64,000 nucleotides of DNA from Candidatus Adamsella avium (GCA_904420445.1 CAJFVJ010000001.1:507266-571265), one strand, 5' to 3'; shown: positions 1-8,594, counted from the first letter of the stretch. Numbers and translations are program-made. The notes: generated by a model not told the origin, from the letters alone.

Positions 1-2
1 AC

Positions 3-410
3 ATCATAGGTATACCTGTTGCAGCCGGTGTGTTATATCCTGCTTTTGGTCTGCTTTTGAGTCCTATGATTGCTGCTGCTGCCATGAGTTTGAGTTCTGT
101 GTGTGTGGTATCAAATGCATTGAGAATTCGTTTGTTTAGGGATAATATAGAAGAACAGCCGAAAGAAAAAGAGTTGTTTGCAGGAGATAAAAATATGAAA
201 AAAATAATGCTAATAGATGGTATGATGTGTGCTCATTGTCGGAAGAGAGTTCATGACGTGTTGTCTGCGCTTGATGGTGTTGTTGAAGTTGATGTCAATC
301 TCGAGAATAAGACAGCTGTTGTTGTTTGTTCAAAAGAAATTGATGACAAAATTTTGACCGATGCAGTGACAAATGCCGGATATGAAGTTCAGAGCGTCAA
401 GAAAGAATAG
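3..410 (+). CDS. copA: Copper-translocating P-type ATPase, C-terminal fragment with trailing HMA domain
   Basis: The gene runs in from the left edge, so only its last 135 codons are present. The first 45 or so residues form the last membrane segments of a P1B-type copper ATPase, including the SxxSVxxNALR-like stretch ([15 protein letters not shown]) typical of the final helix of CopA. A charged linker leads to a heavy-metal-associated domain of about 70 residues with the copper-binding motif GMMCAHC, a variant of GMTCxxC. By family knowledge, such pumps export Cu(I) across the inner membrane. A C-terminal rather than N-terminal HMA domain is less usual. An internal ATG at 195 with AGGAG at 182-186 could start the HMA domain alone as a free CopZ-like chaperone of 71 residues. 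The missing N-terminal part means the exact metal specificity is inferred. Confidence 0.85.
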   Translation: MIGIPVAAGVLYPAFGLLLSPMIAAAAMSLSSVCVVSNALRIRLFRDNIEEQPKEKELFAGDKNMKKIMLIDGMMCAHCRKRVHDVLSALDGVVEVDVNLENKTAVVVCSKEIDDKILTDAVTNAGYEVQSVKKE

Positions 411-430
411 TTGTTATGAAATATTACAAA

Positions 431-470
431 CAGCTGAAAAACGGTCAAAAAATTTTTTCAGCTGCTTTAT
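431..470 (+). terminator. Probable intrinsic terminator after the copper ATPase gene
   Basis: An 11-bp inverted repeat (CAGCTGAAAAA at 431-441 paired with 454-464) lies just after the stop codon at 410. The T-run forms part of the descending arm and is followed by CTTTATACTT, so the terminator is plausible but not classical. Confidence 0.5.
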
Positions 471-503
471 ACTTATTATGTACAAGCATGAAGGAGTCTG
501 TAT

Positions 504-767
504 ATGAAGTTAACAAATATGCTTTCAAGAGGATTTGAAAAATGCAATACTGAATATCAAAAAGCGGTCAGAAACCTATCTGAGTCAGATGCGGTGCAAA
601 AGATACGCAACAAAGCCGGCGAATATACGGATAGATTTGTTGGTTCTGATGAAGAACTCCGTCATGTCCTTGATAAGGGTAAAGAGTCAGCTAAATCAAC
701 AGGTGAGTTTCTGAAATCGGTCGGGAGTTATACCTCTGATATGATTTCACGTTTATTCAAAAAATAA
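504..767 (+). CDS. Small hypothetical protein, 87 aa
   Basis: A short, highly charged protein with no signal peptide or clear membrane segment. The start is supported by AAGGAG at 491-496, seven bases before ATG. The composition (many Lys, Glu, Ser, and regularly spaced Val/Leu/Ile) suggests mostly helical structure, with a possible amphipathic helix in the last 25 residues (FLKSVGSYTSDMISRLFKK). I do not recognise a family. It stands alone between the copper ATPase terminator and the convergent helicase gene. Confidence 0.65.
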   Translation: MKLTNMLSRGFEKCNTEYQKAVRNLSESDAVQKIRNKAGEYTDRFVGSDEELRHVLDKGKESAKSTGEFLKSVGSYTSDMISRLFKK

Positions 768-786
768 GTTTTTTAGAACAAGGCTT

Positions 787-3720
787 TCAGAATAATGAGA
801 GCTGGTTTGAGCTGTCTTTTTCGTGGAAAGTTTTTTCGTATTTTGTAAGATTAAGAAGATTTTCTTCTATTTTGTTCAGAAACGGAGAAGGTGCGAGGTG
901 CCGCAGTTTGCCCCGCCAGAGTCGTTTTTCGGCTCTTGTGAGGAAGAGTTTTTGTTTTGCTCTTGTCATTCCTACGTATAACAAACGTTTTTCTTCTTCA
1001 ATGTCGTGCTGTGTGTCGACCAGATAAAAAGGAACAATCTCCTCTTCAAGTCCTGTTATAAACACACATTCAAACTCGAGCCCCTTTGATGCATGCAGTG
1101 TCATCAAGGCAATTCTGTCAGCTCTTTTATCGAGAAGGTCAATTTCAGAGAGAAGAGATAATTCATGGGTAAATTCATCTTTTGTGTCGTGTGCTGATGC
1201 TAACGAGGTGAGAAAGTCCCAGATATAGTCTTCGATTTTATCTGAGAATTGCTGTTTGAACAATTTCAGTTGTTCTGTTATTTCGATGTTTGATGTCAAT
1301 TTTTTGATGAGTGTTTGAATATGTTTGTTATCGCAGAGCAGGTTGTTTGAGAATTTTGCATAAGGCATTCCTGATCTTTTGAGCGCTTCTTCAACCGGTG
1401 CAATTTGCGATGAGGTTCTATAGAGGATTGCAAAATCAGAAAACGAGAGGTTTGAGCCTTCGCCTGATGCTCTGTTTGAATCGAGAGAGAAAAAGCTGTG
1501 TCCGCCTATCATATCTTCTGTTGTTTTGACGATGAATTCCGCTTCGGCTTTATCTGTTTGAGCGGTGTAGAGTGTGATTTTTTCGTTATTCATTCCGTAT
1601 TTTGAGATGATGTTGAAAGAGTTCAGCATCTGATTTGATGCTTCAACGATGTTTGCAGCGGAGCGGTAGTTGTTTTTGAGGTTGATTATTTTTGCTTTTG
1701 GATAATCCTGTGCAAAGCTGTTGAAAAATTTCGGGTTGCCTCCTCTGAAACCGTAGATTGCCTGATTTGGGTCACCTATTGCGCAGATATTTCCATCCTG
1801 AGGAACAAGGAGTTTAATCAGCTTATACTGGTTTTCGTCGATGTCCTGATATTCATCAACTGAAACAAACTGAAAGAGTTTTTGATAAGATTCTTTGCTG
1901 GAAGGATTTTCTTCGAAGAGTTTCAGGGTAAGAGAAATAAGGTCGTCGAATACGAGCATTTTGTCTTTTTTGTATTCTTTTTCGAGCAGTTTTTTTTCCT
2001 GCTCGCTTATAACCATGAAATCTTTGTCCAATCCTGCCTGTTGGTAGTTTTGTTTTAGAATTGAAAAACACAGAGAGTGGAATGTGTGGATATTTATTTT
2101 ATTAAAATCTTCCGGAAGAAGCTTTTTGAGCCGCTCTCTCATTTCTCCGGCTGCTTTTTTTGTGAAGGTTATAGCAAGACAGCTTTCCGGAGAAACATTT
2201 TTTTGAGATATGAGATATGCGATTCGTCTTGTCAGGACTGTTGTTTTTCCAGACCCCGGGCCTGCCGTGATAATAAGCTGGTTATTTTCATTTTTGATTG
2301 CGTGTTCCTGTGCTTCATCAAATGAGCTGGATGAATTTGTTTGCTCATGTTTCTTTTCCGTGTGTTGAACAGGTGTTGTGATATCTTTTTGTAAATCAGC
2401 TTTCTTTGAGGGTTGTGTTTCTGTTGTCTTTTGAGGAGGGAGGTTTATGTCCAGTTTGAGATTGATAAAGCTTTTTCTTGCAAGTTCATCAGGTTCAAAG
2501 AGCCTTATGACACCGTATTCACCGTCGTATCCAGGGTGTTTGATTACTTTGCCTGCTCTCAGCCTTGATATGCCCTCACCAAGCAAAGGGGAGTAAGCTT
2601 TTGATATGCCATCAATCGGAATTTCTCTCAGGATTGAAAGTTCCGAACCTAGTTTTTGAAGGAGATTTTCATATTCGTATGTGACTGATTTGCTTGATAC
2701 GCCGACCTGCATAATTTCAGAGAGAATTTCAGGGAGAGGAACAAGGCTGAATACTTTGCCTGCTGTTTCCGGGGGGATAAGAGTTTTATCCATCCTGTCA
2801 GTCAGTTCGTTAACTCTATGCATGACACCTATGGTCATCGGTTTGTGACACACGGGGCATATTCCGTTCAGCTTGATTGTTTCTTCAGGAGAAAGGCACA
2901 CGTTGCATTTTCTGTGTCCGTCTTCGTGGTATTTCCCTTCTTCCGGGAAAAATTCGACTGTGCCGACATAACCGTCGCCTGTTTTCAGTGCGTTCATAAT
3001 GCTCATATAGTCAGGTTCAGTGTCAAAAACAGTTGCTTCTCTTGCGAGTTTTGACGGTGAGTGGGCGTCTGAGTTTGATACAAGTCTGTATTTGTCAAGA
3101 GAAGACACCCGCCAGTTCATTTCAGGGTCTGATGATAGTCCTGTTTCAACGGCGAATATATGACTCGATAAATCGCCGTAGCAGTCTTCAATTGAGTCAA
3201 AGCCTGATTTAGAACCGAGGGCAGAAAACCATGGTGTCCAGATGTGGGCAGGTATCAGGAAAGAGTTTTCGCCTGAGTCAAGAGCAATTTCTAGCAAATC
3301 CCGGGAGTCAAGTCCGAGGATAGGACGTCCGTCAGACTTGATGTTGCCGATTGCCGAGAGTTTTTGTCTGAAGATTTCCGCTGTCTTCAAATCGGGCATA
3401 AAAACAACATGGTGGACTTTTCTTGTTTTATCCCATTTTTTGTATATTGTTGAAATTTCGACAGAGAGAAGAAATCTGACAGGCGTTGTGCTTTGAAAGA
3501 GGTGTTTTTCTATATCCGGTCTGAGTTTGAACACTCCTGTTCCTGCCGGGATAAGTTTTTCTTTTATTTCTTCAAACCATGCGGGGTGGGTGAAATCTCC
3601 TGTTGAGATGAGAGTCAGTCCTTTTTTCTGTGCCCACAACGCAAGTTCTTCGAGATTACAGCTTTTGCTTGTCGCCCGGGAGTATTTTGAGTGGATATGC
3701 AAATCAGAGTAGAAAAACAT
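787..3720 (-). CDS. Fusion protein: endonuclease-Q-like PHP domain plus UvrD/PcrA-family helicase
   Basis: This 977-residue protein joins two DNA-repair modules. Residues 1 to about 430 resemble the EndoQ/COG1379 PHP family: the metal-binding DLHIHSKYS motif (H8, H10), STGDFTHP, PAHIWTPWFS, a NSDAHSPSKL motif, and a four-Cys zinc ribbon (CNVC...CPVC) followed by IGVMHRVNEL. Residues from about 470 form a UvrD-type superfamily 1 helicase with Walker A AGPGSGKTT near residue 488, TFTKKAA, Walker B VDEYQD, GDPNQAIYGFRG, MTLHASKGLEF and LYVGMTRAK. Characterised EndoQ enzymes cut DNA 5' of deaminated bases such as uracil and hypoxanthine. A joined helicase could unwind from the nick; that coupling is inference. 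All principal motifs of both halves are intact. The gene is monocistronic and convergent with the small gene at 504-767. Confidence 0.88.
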   Translation of the reverse strand: MFFYSDLHIHSKYSRATSKSCNLEELALWAQKKGLTLISTGDFTHPAWFEEIKEKLIPAGTGVFKLRPDIEKHLFQSTTPVRFLLSVEISTIYKKWDKTRKVHHVVFMPDLKTAEIFRQKLSAIGNIKSDGRPILGLDSRDLLEIALDSGENSFLIPAHIWTPWFSALGSKSGFDSIEDCYGDLSSHIFAVETGLSSDPEMNWRVSSLDKYRLVSNSDAHSPSKLAREATVFDTEPDYMSIMNALKTGDGYVGTVEFFPEEGKYHEDGHRKCNVCLSPEETIKLNGICPVCHKPMTIGVMHRVNELTDRMDKTLIPPETAGKVFSLVPLPEILSEIMQVGVSSKSVTYEYENLLQKLGSELSILREIPIDGISKAYSPLLGEGISRLRAGKVIKHPGYDGEYGVIRLFEPDELARKSFINLKLDINLPPQKTTETQPSKKADLQKDITTPVQHTEKKHEQTNSSSSFDEAQEHAIKNENNQLIITAGPGSGKTTVLTRRIAYLISQKNVSPESCLAITFTKKAAGEMRERLKKLLPEDFNKINIHTFHSLCFSILKQNYQQAGLDKDFMVISEQEKKLLEKEYKKDKMLVFDDLISLTLKLFEENPSSKESYQKLFQFVSVDEYQDIDENQYKLIKLLVPQDGNICAIGDPNQAIYGFRGGNPKFFNSFAQDYPKAKIINLKNNYRSAANIVEASNQMLNSFNIISKYGMNNEKITLYTAQTDKAEAEFIVKTTEDMIGGHSFFSLDSNRASGEGSNLSFSDFAILYRTSSQIAPVEEALKRSGMPYAKFSNNLLCDNKHIQTLIKKLTSNIEITEQLKLFKQQFSDKIEDYIWDFLTSLASAHDTKDEFTHELSLLSEIDLLDKRADRIALMTLHASKGLEFECVFITGLEEEIVPFYLVDTQHDIEEEKRLLYVGMTRAKQKLFLTRAEKRLWRGKLRHLAPSPFLNKIEENLLNLTKYEKTFHEKDSSNQLSLF

Positions 3721-3810
3721 ATTGGAATGTCCTGCGTTTTTGTATCTAAATTGTAGTAGAAATATTCTTTCTCGGCAATTATAATATTAACAAGCTTAAG
3801 AGGACATGTT

Positions 3811-4290
3811 ATGAAGATATTAAACTTTTTAACCGCTGTGTTATGCGCTGTTGTGTTGTTCTCATCTTTTGCGTATGCAGGCATGGCGAAAGAAGATATT
3901 GATATTTTGAGAGAACAGCTTTCAGAACATTCGCTTGTTGTCATAAAAGAAGGAAAGACAGAAGTTTATAACGGCAGAGGGATAAAACCGCTGGTTGATT
4001 ATGTCAGAGATAAGAACTTTGAAGATGCTTATGCCGGCGATAAGGTTATAGGAAAAGCGGCTGCACTTTTGTTTGTTTACGGCGGGGCAAAATATGTTTA
4101 TACTCCTTTGATATCAAAGCCTGCAGTTGAGGTGTTCAAAAAGCACAGTGTCAAATACAGCGCAGATAGAGTTGTTGATAACATCAAAAATCGTAAAGGC
4201 GATGACTTGTGTCCGATGGAGAAGAAAGTCAGCAGCACAGACAGCCCTGAAGAGGCGTATAAATTATTTGATAACATTATTCCGCAATAA
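3811..4290 (+). CDS. Exported DUF1893-domain protein
   Basis: The first 23 residues form a classical signal peptide ending in FAYA before GMAKED. The remaining 135 residues match DUF1893 along their length: LxVIKEGKTEVYNGRGIKPLVDYV, GDKVIGKAAALLFVYGG, a VEVFKKHSVKYSADRVV stretch and the hallmark LCPMEKKV followed by SPEEAYK. From memory, the DUF1893 structure from Thermotoga has a cytidine-deaminase-like fold without an assigned reaction, and family members are normally cytoplasmic. The signal peptide is therefore the odd feature. AGAGGA lies just upstream of ATG 3811. The last 14 bases overlap the convergent gene ending at 4277. The biochemical function is unknown. Confidence 0.85.
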   Translation: MKILNFLTAVLCAVVLFSSFAYAGMAKEDIDILREQLSEHSLVVIKEGKTEVYNGRGIKPLVDYVRDKNFEDAYAGDKVIGKAAALLFVYGGAKYVYTPLISKPAVEVFKKHSVKYSADRVVDNIKNRKGDDLCPMEKKVSSTDSPEEAYKLFDNIIPQ

Positions 4291-5008
4291 GCTCTATAAC
4301 AACGGCATAAGTTTTCTTTGAAGCATAGTTTGATATGATGTATGATGCACTTTCGTATTGTGAGATGTCTGATGAGGTTGTTTTGATTATTATACCGTTT
4401 TGTTTGTTTGACTCGCCTTTGAGCATAGCTGATTCGCTCGGGTTCGATTGATTTTTTTTGTACATATAGAGTTCTGTAGAGATGTCGCCTTCTTCAAAAG
4501 GGTCAGTGACGTGGGTTATTTTCAAGGATTTTGTTTTTGGGGGAATGTAGAATTTTATTAAATCGAATTTCCTTTTGTCGATAGATGTATCGTATACAAG
4601 GATGTATTTTGAGTTCGGGCAGTAGTGTATTTCATTAAGACTGAGAGCTTTTTTCAGGTAGGGGTAATTTTTGTTTATTCTTTCATATATTTGAGCATTC
4701 GGGTTTTTATCAAGGCAAATAGGGCAGATTGGCTTTCTCGCTCCGATAATTGTTCCTGCTGCAAGATTTTTTTCTGCCTGTCTTCGCAGCAAGAAAGCTC
4801 CGAGTCCTAATAATCCAGCACCTCCTATAGAACCGAGAGTAATTGCCGTTACTGCACCTCCAGAGAGTCCGCTGTCTTTATTGTCTGTGTTTTGTGATGC
4901 GGGGTTTTCTGCAATTTCAAAATTGAATGATGGTGTTCCTACTCTTGCTGAAGCATAAGGAGCGTTCAAAGATAATATTATAAACAGTGCAAGAAGTTTC
5001 TTCAGCAT
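4277..5008 (-). CDS. Exported or membrane-anchored hypothetical protein, 243 aa
   Basis: Residues 1-21 look like a cleavable signal peptide (LLALFIILSLNAPYASA). A glycine-rich hydrophobic segment around residues 50-72 (AVTAITLGSIGGAGLLGLGAFLL) would place the rest in or on a membrane, followed by RRQAEK as a positive-inside flank. A CPICLDKNP motif and one further Cys in the next 60 residues could bind metal or form disulfides. The C-terminal half is soluble and beta-rich by eye. No family is recognised. It begins one base after the preceding gene ends (5010), so the two form an operon divergent from the chaperone-usher genes, which suggests but does not prove a role in the same surface structure. 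Confidence 0.7.
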   Translation of the reverse strand: MLKKLLALFIILSLNAPYASARVGTPSFNFEIAENPASQNTDNKDSGLSGGAVTAITLGSIGGAGLLGLGAFLLRRQAEKNLAAGTIIGARKPICPICLDKNPNAQIYERINKNYPYLKKALSLNEIHYCPNSKYILVYDTSIDKRKFDLIKFYIPPKTKSLKITHVTDPFEEGDISTELYMYKKNQSNPSESAMLKGESNKQNGIIIKTTSSDISQYESASYIISNYASKKTYAVVIELIAE

Positions 5009-5009
5009 A

Positions 5010-5495
5010 CTAGACCCTTCCTAAAGATATTACCAGTCTGGCATTGTATGTTGTACATACTGTATCCGGATGCGTTAACACCTGGGGGGTAAAGAAATCA
5101 GTTTCTATCATATTATACGGGTTGTTGATTGTATAGGATGACGGGCTGACACTCAGGTCTTCCGGCTTCATCGGATAACGTCCGCAGGCGCTGCAGCAGC
5201 TTTCAAACTTTGCACTTACCTGTATCGGGTCTGCTATGTTTGTATTAATCCTTACTGAAAACGGATTGAGACTGAGCCTGTAGCAATCTTCGCTAATTTG
5301 TTCAACTCCTCTGATTTCGACATTTTCGATTTGGTCATCTTTTTCATACTCAACACCGTCTACAATAATTTTTTCTATATGCAGCACTTCAGGCAGCGAG
5401 GCTTGGATGATTTGTGTTGAGTGTGTTTCTGCAAAACATGACTCAGGAGTTAATAATATTATGAGTGTTAGTATTGAAAGAATAAGTTTTTTCAT
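5010..5495 (-). CDS. Exported protein resembling the fibre subunits of the adjacent operon
   Basis: A signal peptide (residues 1-22, ending CFA) precedes a 139-residue secreted domain. Its mature N-terminus, STQIIQASLPEVLHI, is similar to DTQILRAKLPSYVDI in the subunit gene at 7369, and both then carry an E-x-C-aromatic element. It has a local CCSACG cluster absent from the others. I read it as a divergent member of the same subunit family, perhaps a minor or tip component; this is inference from short similarity. It is first in a two-gene minus-strand operon with the gene at 4277, and shares a 150-bp divergent intergenic region with the chaperone-usher operon. Confidence 0.65.
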   Translation of the reverse strand: MKKLILSILTLIILLTPESCFAETHSTQIIQASLPEVLHIEKIIVDGVEYEKDDQIENVEIRGVEQISEDCYRLSLNPFSVRINTNIADPIQVSAKFESCCSACGRYPMKPEDLSVSPSSYTINNPYNMIETDFFTPQVLTHPDTVCTTYNARLVISLGRV

Positions 5496-5645
5496 ATTTT
5501 ATCCTCAATCAAACTTTATTCTTCACAAAAATTTTTGAAATCCTCTTGACGAGCAAAAAATATATTGCCTGTTTTTCTATCCTACGAGGTATTTTTTTTC
5601 GATGTGTGAAAATTTATAAAAGTGGTGGTTGAGGACTTTAAGAAG

Positions 5646-6530
5646 ATGAAAATAATAATCACCGCTGTTTTGCTTTTTTTCTTAGGTTTGCAAGCGCAGG
5701 CAAATACTTATTTCCGTGCGGAACAAACAGGTATTCCGATTATTACTTCAAACTCGGTTGTTGCAAATCTGAATTTGTCTTATTTTCAATCGGGGCATTC
5801 AAAACTCTTTGTGCGTTCTGCTGATGGATTTATTGTTAATAATGAAAATCCATCCGTAAAAATTCCCGTGAGCAATCTTTATATACTATGTGATGGACAG
5901 TCTTATCAAATCAGTGATAAGGGCTGGCATATGTTTTTTTCAGACCCCGGGGAAGGGGCAGGAGTTTTGAATAAGAATGTAAACTTACGCCTCGAAAACA
6001 TCGGCGAGCTGCCATCAGGGGTGTACTCGGTGCTTTTGCAGTTTATGAACCGTGATGGGAATATGAGAGATTATGAAGGGGAATATGTGTTTTCTTTTTC
6101 TGTTGAAGAAAAACAGACAATAAGCTCTTTCAGCGGAGAACCGTTAATAAGGGTTGGTGATGATGATATTTTCAATTCATATTCGACAGTAAAGAACCAG
6201 AATGACATAAGACTTGACTTGAGTTCAAATACAAAATGGAAACTCTGTCTTGATACATCAAATATCGGACAGCTTGAAGGCGAGTATTATTTTTACATAA
6301 AGAACGTGACAGGGAGTGTTGTTGACTATGAACGAAACAGGACGAGAATTTTGCCAAATCGCAGATATTTCCTTGCAAGGGGAACAGGCACAATCGATGG
6401 AGTTGAAAGCGGGAATAGTATTCCTACAAATCTTGTTATCGAATATTCATTCAGAAATCCCGACTCAAAAAGCTATATAAAAGAAGGCATAAGACAAAAT
6501 CCGTTTACTTATATCATAGAGAAGGAATAA
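5646..6530 (+). CDS. Exported protein, first gene of the chaperone-usher-like operon
   Basis: I use ATG 5646 because it opens directly on a signal peptide (MKIIITAVLLFFLGLQAQA) and has GAGGA at 5631-5635; an upstream GTG at 5622 would add eight residues that spoil the signal. The mature part of about 275 residues is rich in alternating polar and hydrophobic residues, consistent with two beta-sandwich domains, and contains no catalytic motif I recognise. It stops one base before the chaperone gene start (6532), so the two are translationally close. By position and export it is a candidate adhesin, tip protein or accessory chaperone of the fibre; I cannot choose between these from sequence. Confidence 0.72.
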   Translation: MKIIITAVLLFFLGLQAQANTYFRAEQTGIPIITSNSVVANLNLSYFQSGHSKLFVRSADGFIVNNENPSVKIPVSNLYILCDGQSYQISDKGWHMFFSDPGEGAGVLNKNVNLRLENIGELPSGVYSVLLQFMNRDGNMRDYEGEYVFSFSVEEKQTISSFSGEPLIRVGDDDIFNSYSTVKNQNDIRLDLSSNTKWKLCLDTSNIGQLEGEYYFYIKNVTGSVVDYERNRTRILPNRRYFLARGTGTIDGVESGNSIPTNLVIEYSFRNPDSKSYIKEGIRQNPFTYIIEKE

Positions 6531-6531
6531 T

Positions 6532-7359
6532 ATGAAAAATTTTGCAATGACATTAATTATTACGGCGGTTCTTTTTTTTCAGGCAAACTTTGCCTTTGCT
6601 GCTGTCAGAGTGATGCCCACGCTGATAGAGCTTAATGCAAATAAAAGCAGAGGAAACTATTTGACAACGGCGTTCAGCGTGCAGGCAGACAAGGGGGAAA
6701 CAGTCAGGTTTAAGCTTTATCCCGAGTATTTTACAATAACTGACTCTGGCAAAATGAGTTCGACCCCGTCCTCAAACAACGCAGATAATTTGATACCACA
6801 TGCGAGATTTGTTCCGAACGAATTTACTCTGAAAGACGGTAAACCACAGCTTGTGAGGGTTACTTTTACCGATATAAAAAATCTGCCTGAGGGAGAATCA
6901 CGCATGGTTATGTTTATTGAAGATGTAAAAGCAAAAGAAGTCCTGCTTCCAAGCGGGAATAAGAATGTGAGTACAAAACTTATCGTAAAGACAAGGCTCG
7001 GTATCCCGATTTATGTTGATAGAGGGCGTTTTGTGAAGGTCGGAAGATTTGATAATTTGCAAATACAAAAAGAAAACCACAATCTTGTCTACAAAATGTC
7101 TTTGAGCGCAGGCGGAAACAGCAAGGTGAGATACCATGGGAAGGCTCAGATTATAAAAGATAAAAAACTGATTAAAGAGTTTGAAATGAACAGCAATACA
7201 ATTCGTGCAAACGGTGTCTTCGAAGAAAAGGGAATGCTTCCTCAGAATCTCGAAGACGGTGAATATACAATGAAAGTGATTTTGACTTATAAGAACGAAA
7301 AAGGAGAGAGCAAGAATTTGATAAAGGAAGCTCAATTCAACGTTACAAATTCAATTTAA
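6532..7359 (+). CDS. Periplasmic PapD-like fimbrial chaperone
   Basis: A signal peptide (residues 1-24, ending FAFA) is followed by a two-domain beta-rich protein of about 250 residues. The first domain starts VRVMPTLIELNANKSRG and continues with FSVQADKGETVRFKLYPEYF and an RFVPNEFTLKDGKPQLVRVTF stretch, the pattern of the N-terminal Ig-like domain of periplasmic pilus chaperones. The region around residue 155 (LIVKTRLGIPIYV) resembles the inter-domain strand. Such chaperones bind unfolded subunits in the periplasm and hand them to the usher. It sits between the first exported protein and two subunit genes, with gaps of 1 and 9 bases, and GGAGG precedes the next start. Confidence 0.78.
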   Translation: MKNFAMTLIITAVLFFQANFAFAAVRVMPTLIELNANKSRGNYLTTAFSVQADKGETVRFKLYPEYFTITDSGKMSSTPSSNNADNLIPHARFVPNEFTLKDGKPQLVRVTFTDIKNLPEGESRMVMFIEDVKAKEVLLPSGNKNVSTKLIVKTRLGIPIYVDRGRFVKVGRFDNLQIQKENHNLVYKMSLSAGGNSKVRYHGKAQIIKDKKLIKEFEMNSNTIRANGVFEEKGMLPQNLEDGEYTMKVILTYKNEKGESKNLIKEAQFNVTNSI

Positions 7360-7368
7360 GGAGGAAAA

Positions 7369-7977
7369 ATGAGAAAAACGAAACTTTTTGCAGCACTTCT
7401 TCTGCTTTCGGCAACAAGTATGTGTGCCTACGCAGAGAACTTTGACACCCAGATTTTGAGGGCAAAACTTCCGTCGTATGTTGATATCAGCGCAGAAACG
7501 GAAATACAGGAACAGAACATCAATCCTCAAACAGGTAATCTCGAGTCATGTTTTTCATCTGTTTTTACGGTGAAAGCGAATGACAAGCTTAATCTTTACC
7601 TACATGCGAAGACAAATACGAACTCGGGGTATGACAATGCATTCTTTCAGAAGGGTGAGAATGTTTATGTAATTCTCTCAAATATAGACCACAAACCAAA
7701 CTCTTCATCAATTGCCGATATCAAAACAGGGTCAGCAACACCTGAAAACAATCCGAATGCAATAGCATACCCTGTTATGGGGGTAATTTTGGGAGGGGCT
7801 ACAACTTCAGAAACAAAATACAACAGTGCCAAAAATCAGTACGAATTTAGTGTAAATCCGGGTATCACGACAGCGACAACAACGGTATCACCGTCTGTTG
7901 ACTCGTCAACATATTCATACAATGACAGAGCAGGCACTTATGAAGCTTATGTCACACTTACCGATACTACAACATAG
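7369..7977 (+). CDS. Fimbrial-type subunit, paralogue 1
   Basis: A 202-residue exported protein with a signal peptide ending AYA, and AAGGAGG before ATG. The mature N-terminus is TQILRAKLPSYVDI. It shares clear blocks with the next gene: an INPQTG/IDPQNG turn, LYLHAKT versus FVLSSAI, PENNPNAIAYPV versus PENNPNIIAYPV, and a terminal DRAGTYEAYVTLT versus DSAGMYEAVLTLN. The near-terminal alternating strand AGxYEAxxTL is typical in character of a polymerising beta-sandwich subunit. It is coded between the chaperone and the usher, the expected place for structural subunits. Assignment as a fibre subunit is by context and architecture; no named pilin family is recognised. Confidence 0.72.
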   Translation: MRKTKLFAALLLLSATSMCAYAENFDTQILRAKLPSYVDISAETEIQEQNINPQTGNLESCFSSVFTVKANDKLNLYLHAKTNTNSGYDNAFFQKGENVYVILSNIDHKPNSSSIADIKTGSATPENNPNAIAYPVMGVILGGATTSETKYNSAKNQYEFSVNPGITTATTTVSPSVDSSTYSYNDRAGTYEAYVTLTDTTT

Positions 7978-7988
7978 GAAAAAATCTG

Positions 7989-8594
7989 ATGAAACACAAT
8001 TTTGTCATTTTTTTGATATTGTTACTGACTGCACCGGCTTGCTCCGGTGCAGCGGTATTGGACAGCCGCCTTGTCACGATAGTTCCGTCCGCTGCCGTTG
8101 TCAAAAGTGTTCCTGGTATCAAAAATAACAGCGTAATAGATCCTCAAAACGGTTTTCACTCAGGTCTTGAGGCTGTTTTTGACATAAAAACGAACGGAGA
8201 TGACTCTGCTTATGACTTTGTTCTCTCGAGTGCAATAGAAACCTCTCATGGAGTAAAAAACGGTTATTTTTTGAAAGACGGGAAACTTTATCTTATGCTC
8301 TCAAACAAAGACAGACTTCCTTTATCATCTGCTGTTTTTGATATTGTTTCAGGCAGCCCTGAGAATAATCCGAACATAATCGCATATCCCGTTGTAAACC
8401 TGAGCGGAGGAGAGTTCAAAATTCAAAACTACAACGGAGAACTTTGCTGCAGGATTTTCAGCGGGGGGCAGCAGGAGATGACGGTTGCACAGTATATAGG
8501 GAGCACACCTTTGACCAGGACATATTCGATTGAACAGGATTCTGCCGGAATGTATGAAGCTGTGCTTACTTTGAATATTTATAGAAAACCCTGA
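7989..8594 (+). CDS. Fimbrial-type subunit, paralogue 2
   Basis: A 201-residue exported protein (signal peptide about 20 residues, ending CSG/AA). It is a paralogue of the previous gene, sharing an NGFHSGLEAVF/TGNLESCFSSVF block, YLMLSNKDRLP/YVILSNIDHKP, SPENNPNIIAYPV and the C-terminal AGMYEAVLTL strand. Its stop codon overlaps the usher ATG (TGATG, one base), so translation of subunit and usher is coupled. Two diverged subunit copies could be major and minor components of one fibre. Confidence in paralogy is high; the function is inferred from the neighbours. Confidence 0.72.
   Translation: MKHNFVIFLILLLTAPACSGAAVLDSRLVTIVPSAAVVKSVPGIKNNSVIDPQNGFHSGLEAVFDIKTNGDDSAYDFVLSSAIETSHGVKNGYFLKDGKLYLMLSNKDRLPLSSAVFDIVSGSPENNPNIIAYPVVNLSGGEFKIQNYNGELCCRIFSGGQQEMTVAQYIGSTPLTRTYSIEQDSAGMYEAVLTLNIYRKP

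Noticed and set aside
6898-7335. Open frame of 145 codons on the minus strand opposite the chaperone gene
   Set aside because: It lies wholly inside a well-supported gene, is Phe/Cys/His-rich, and has no translation signal or neighbour support.
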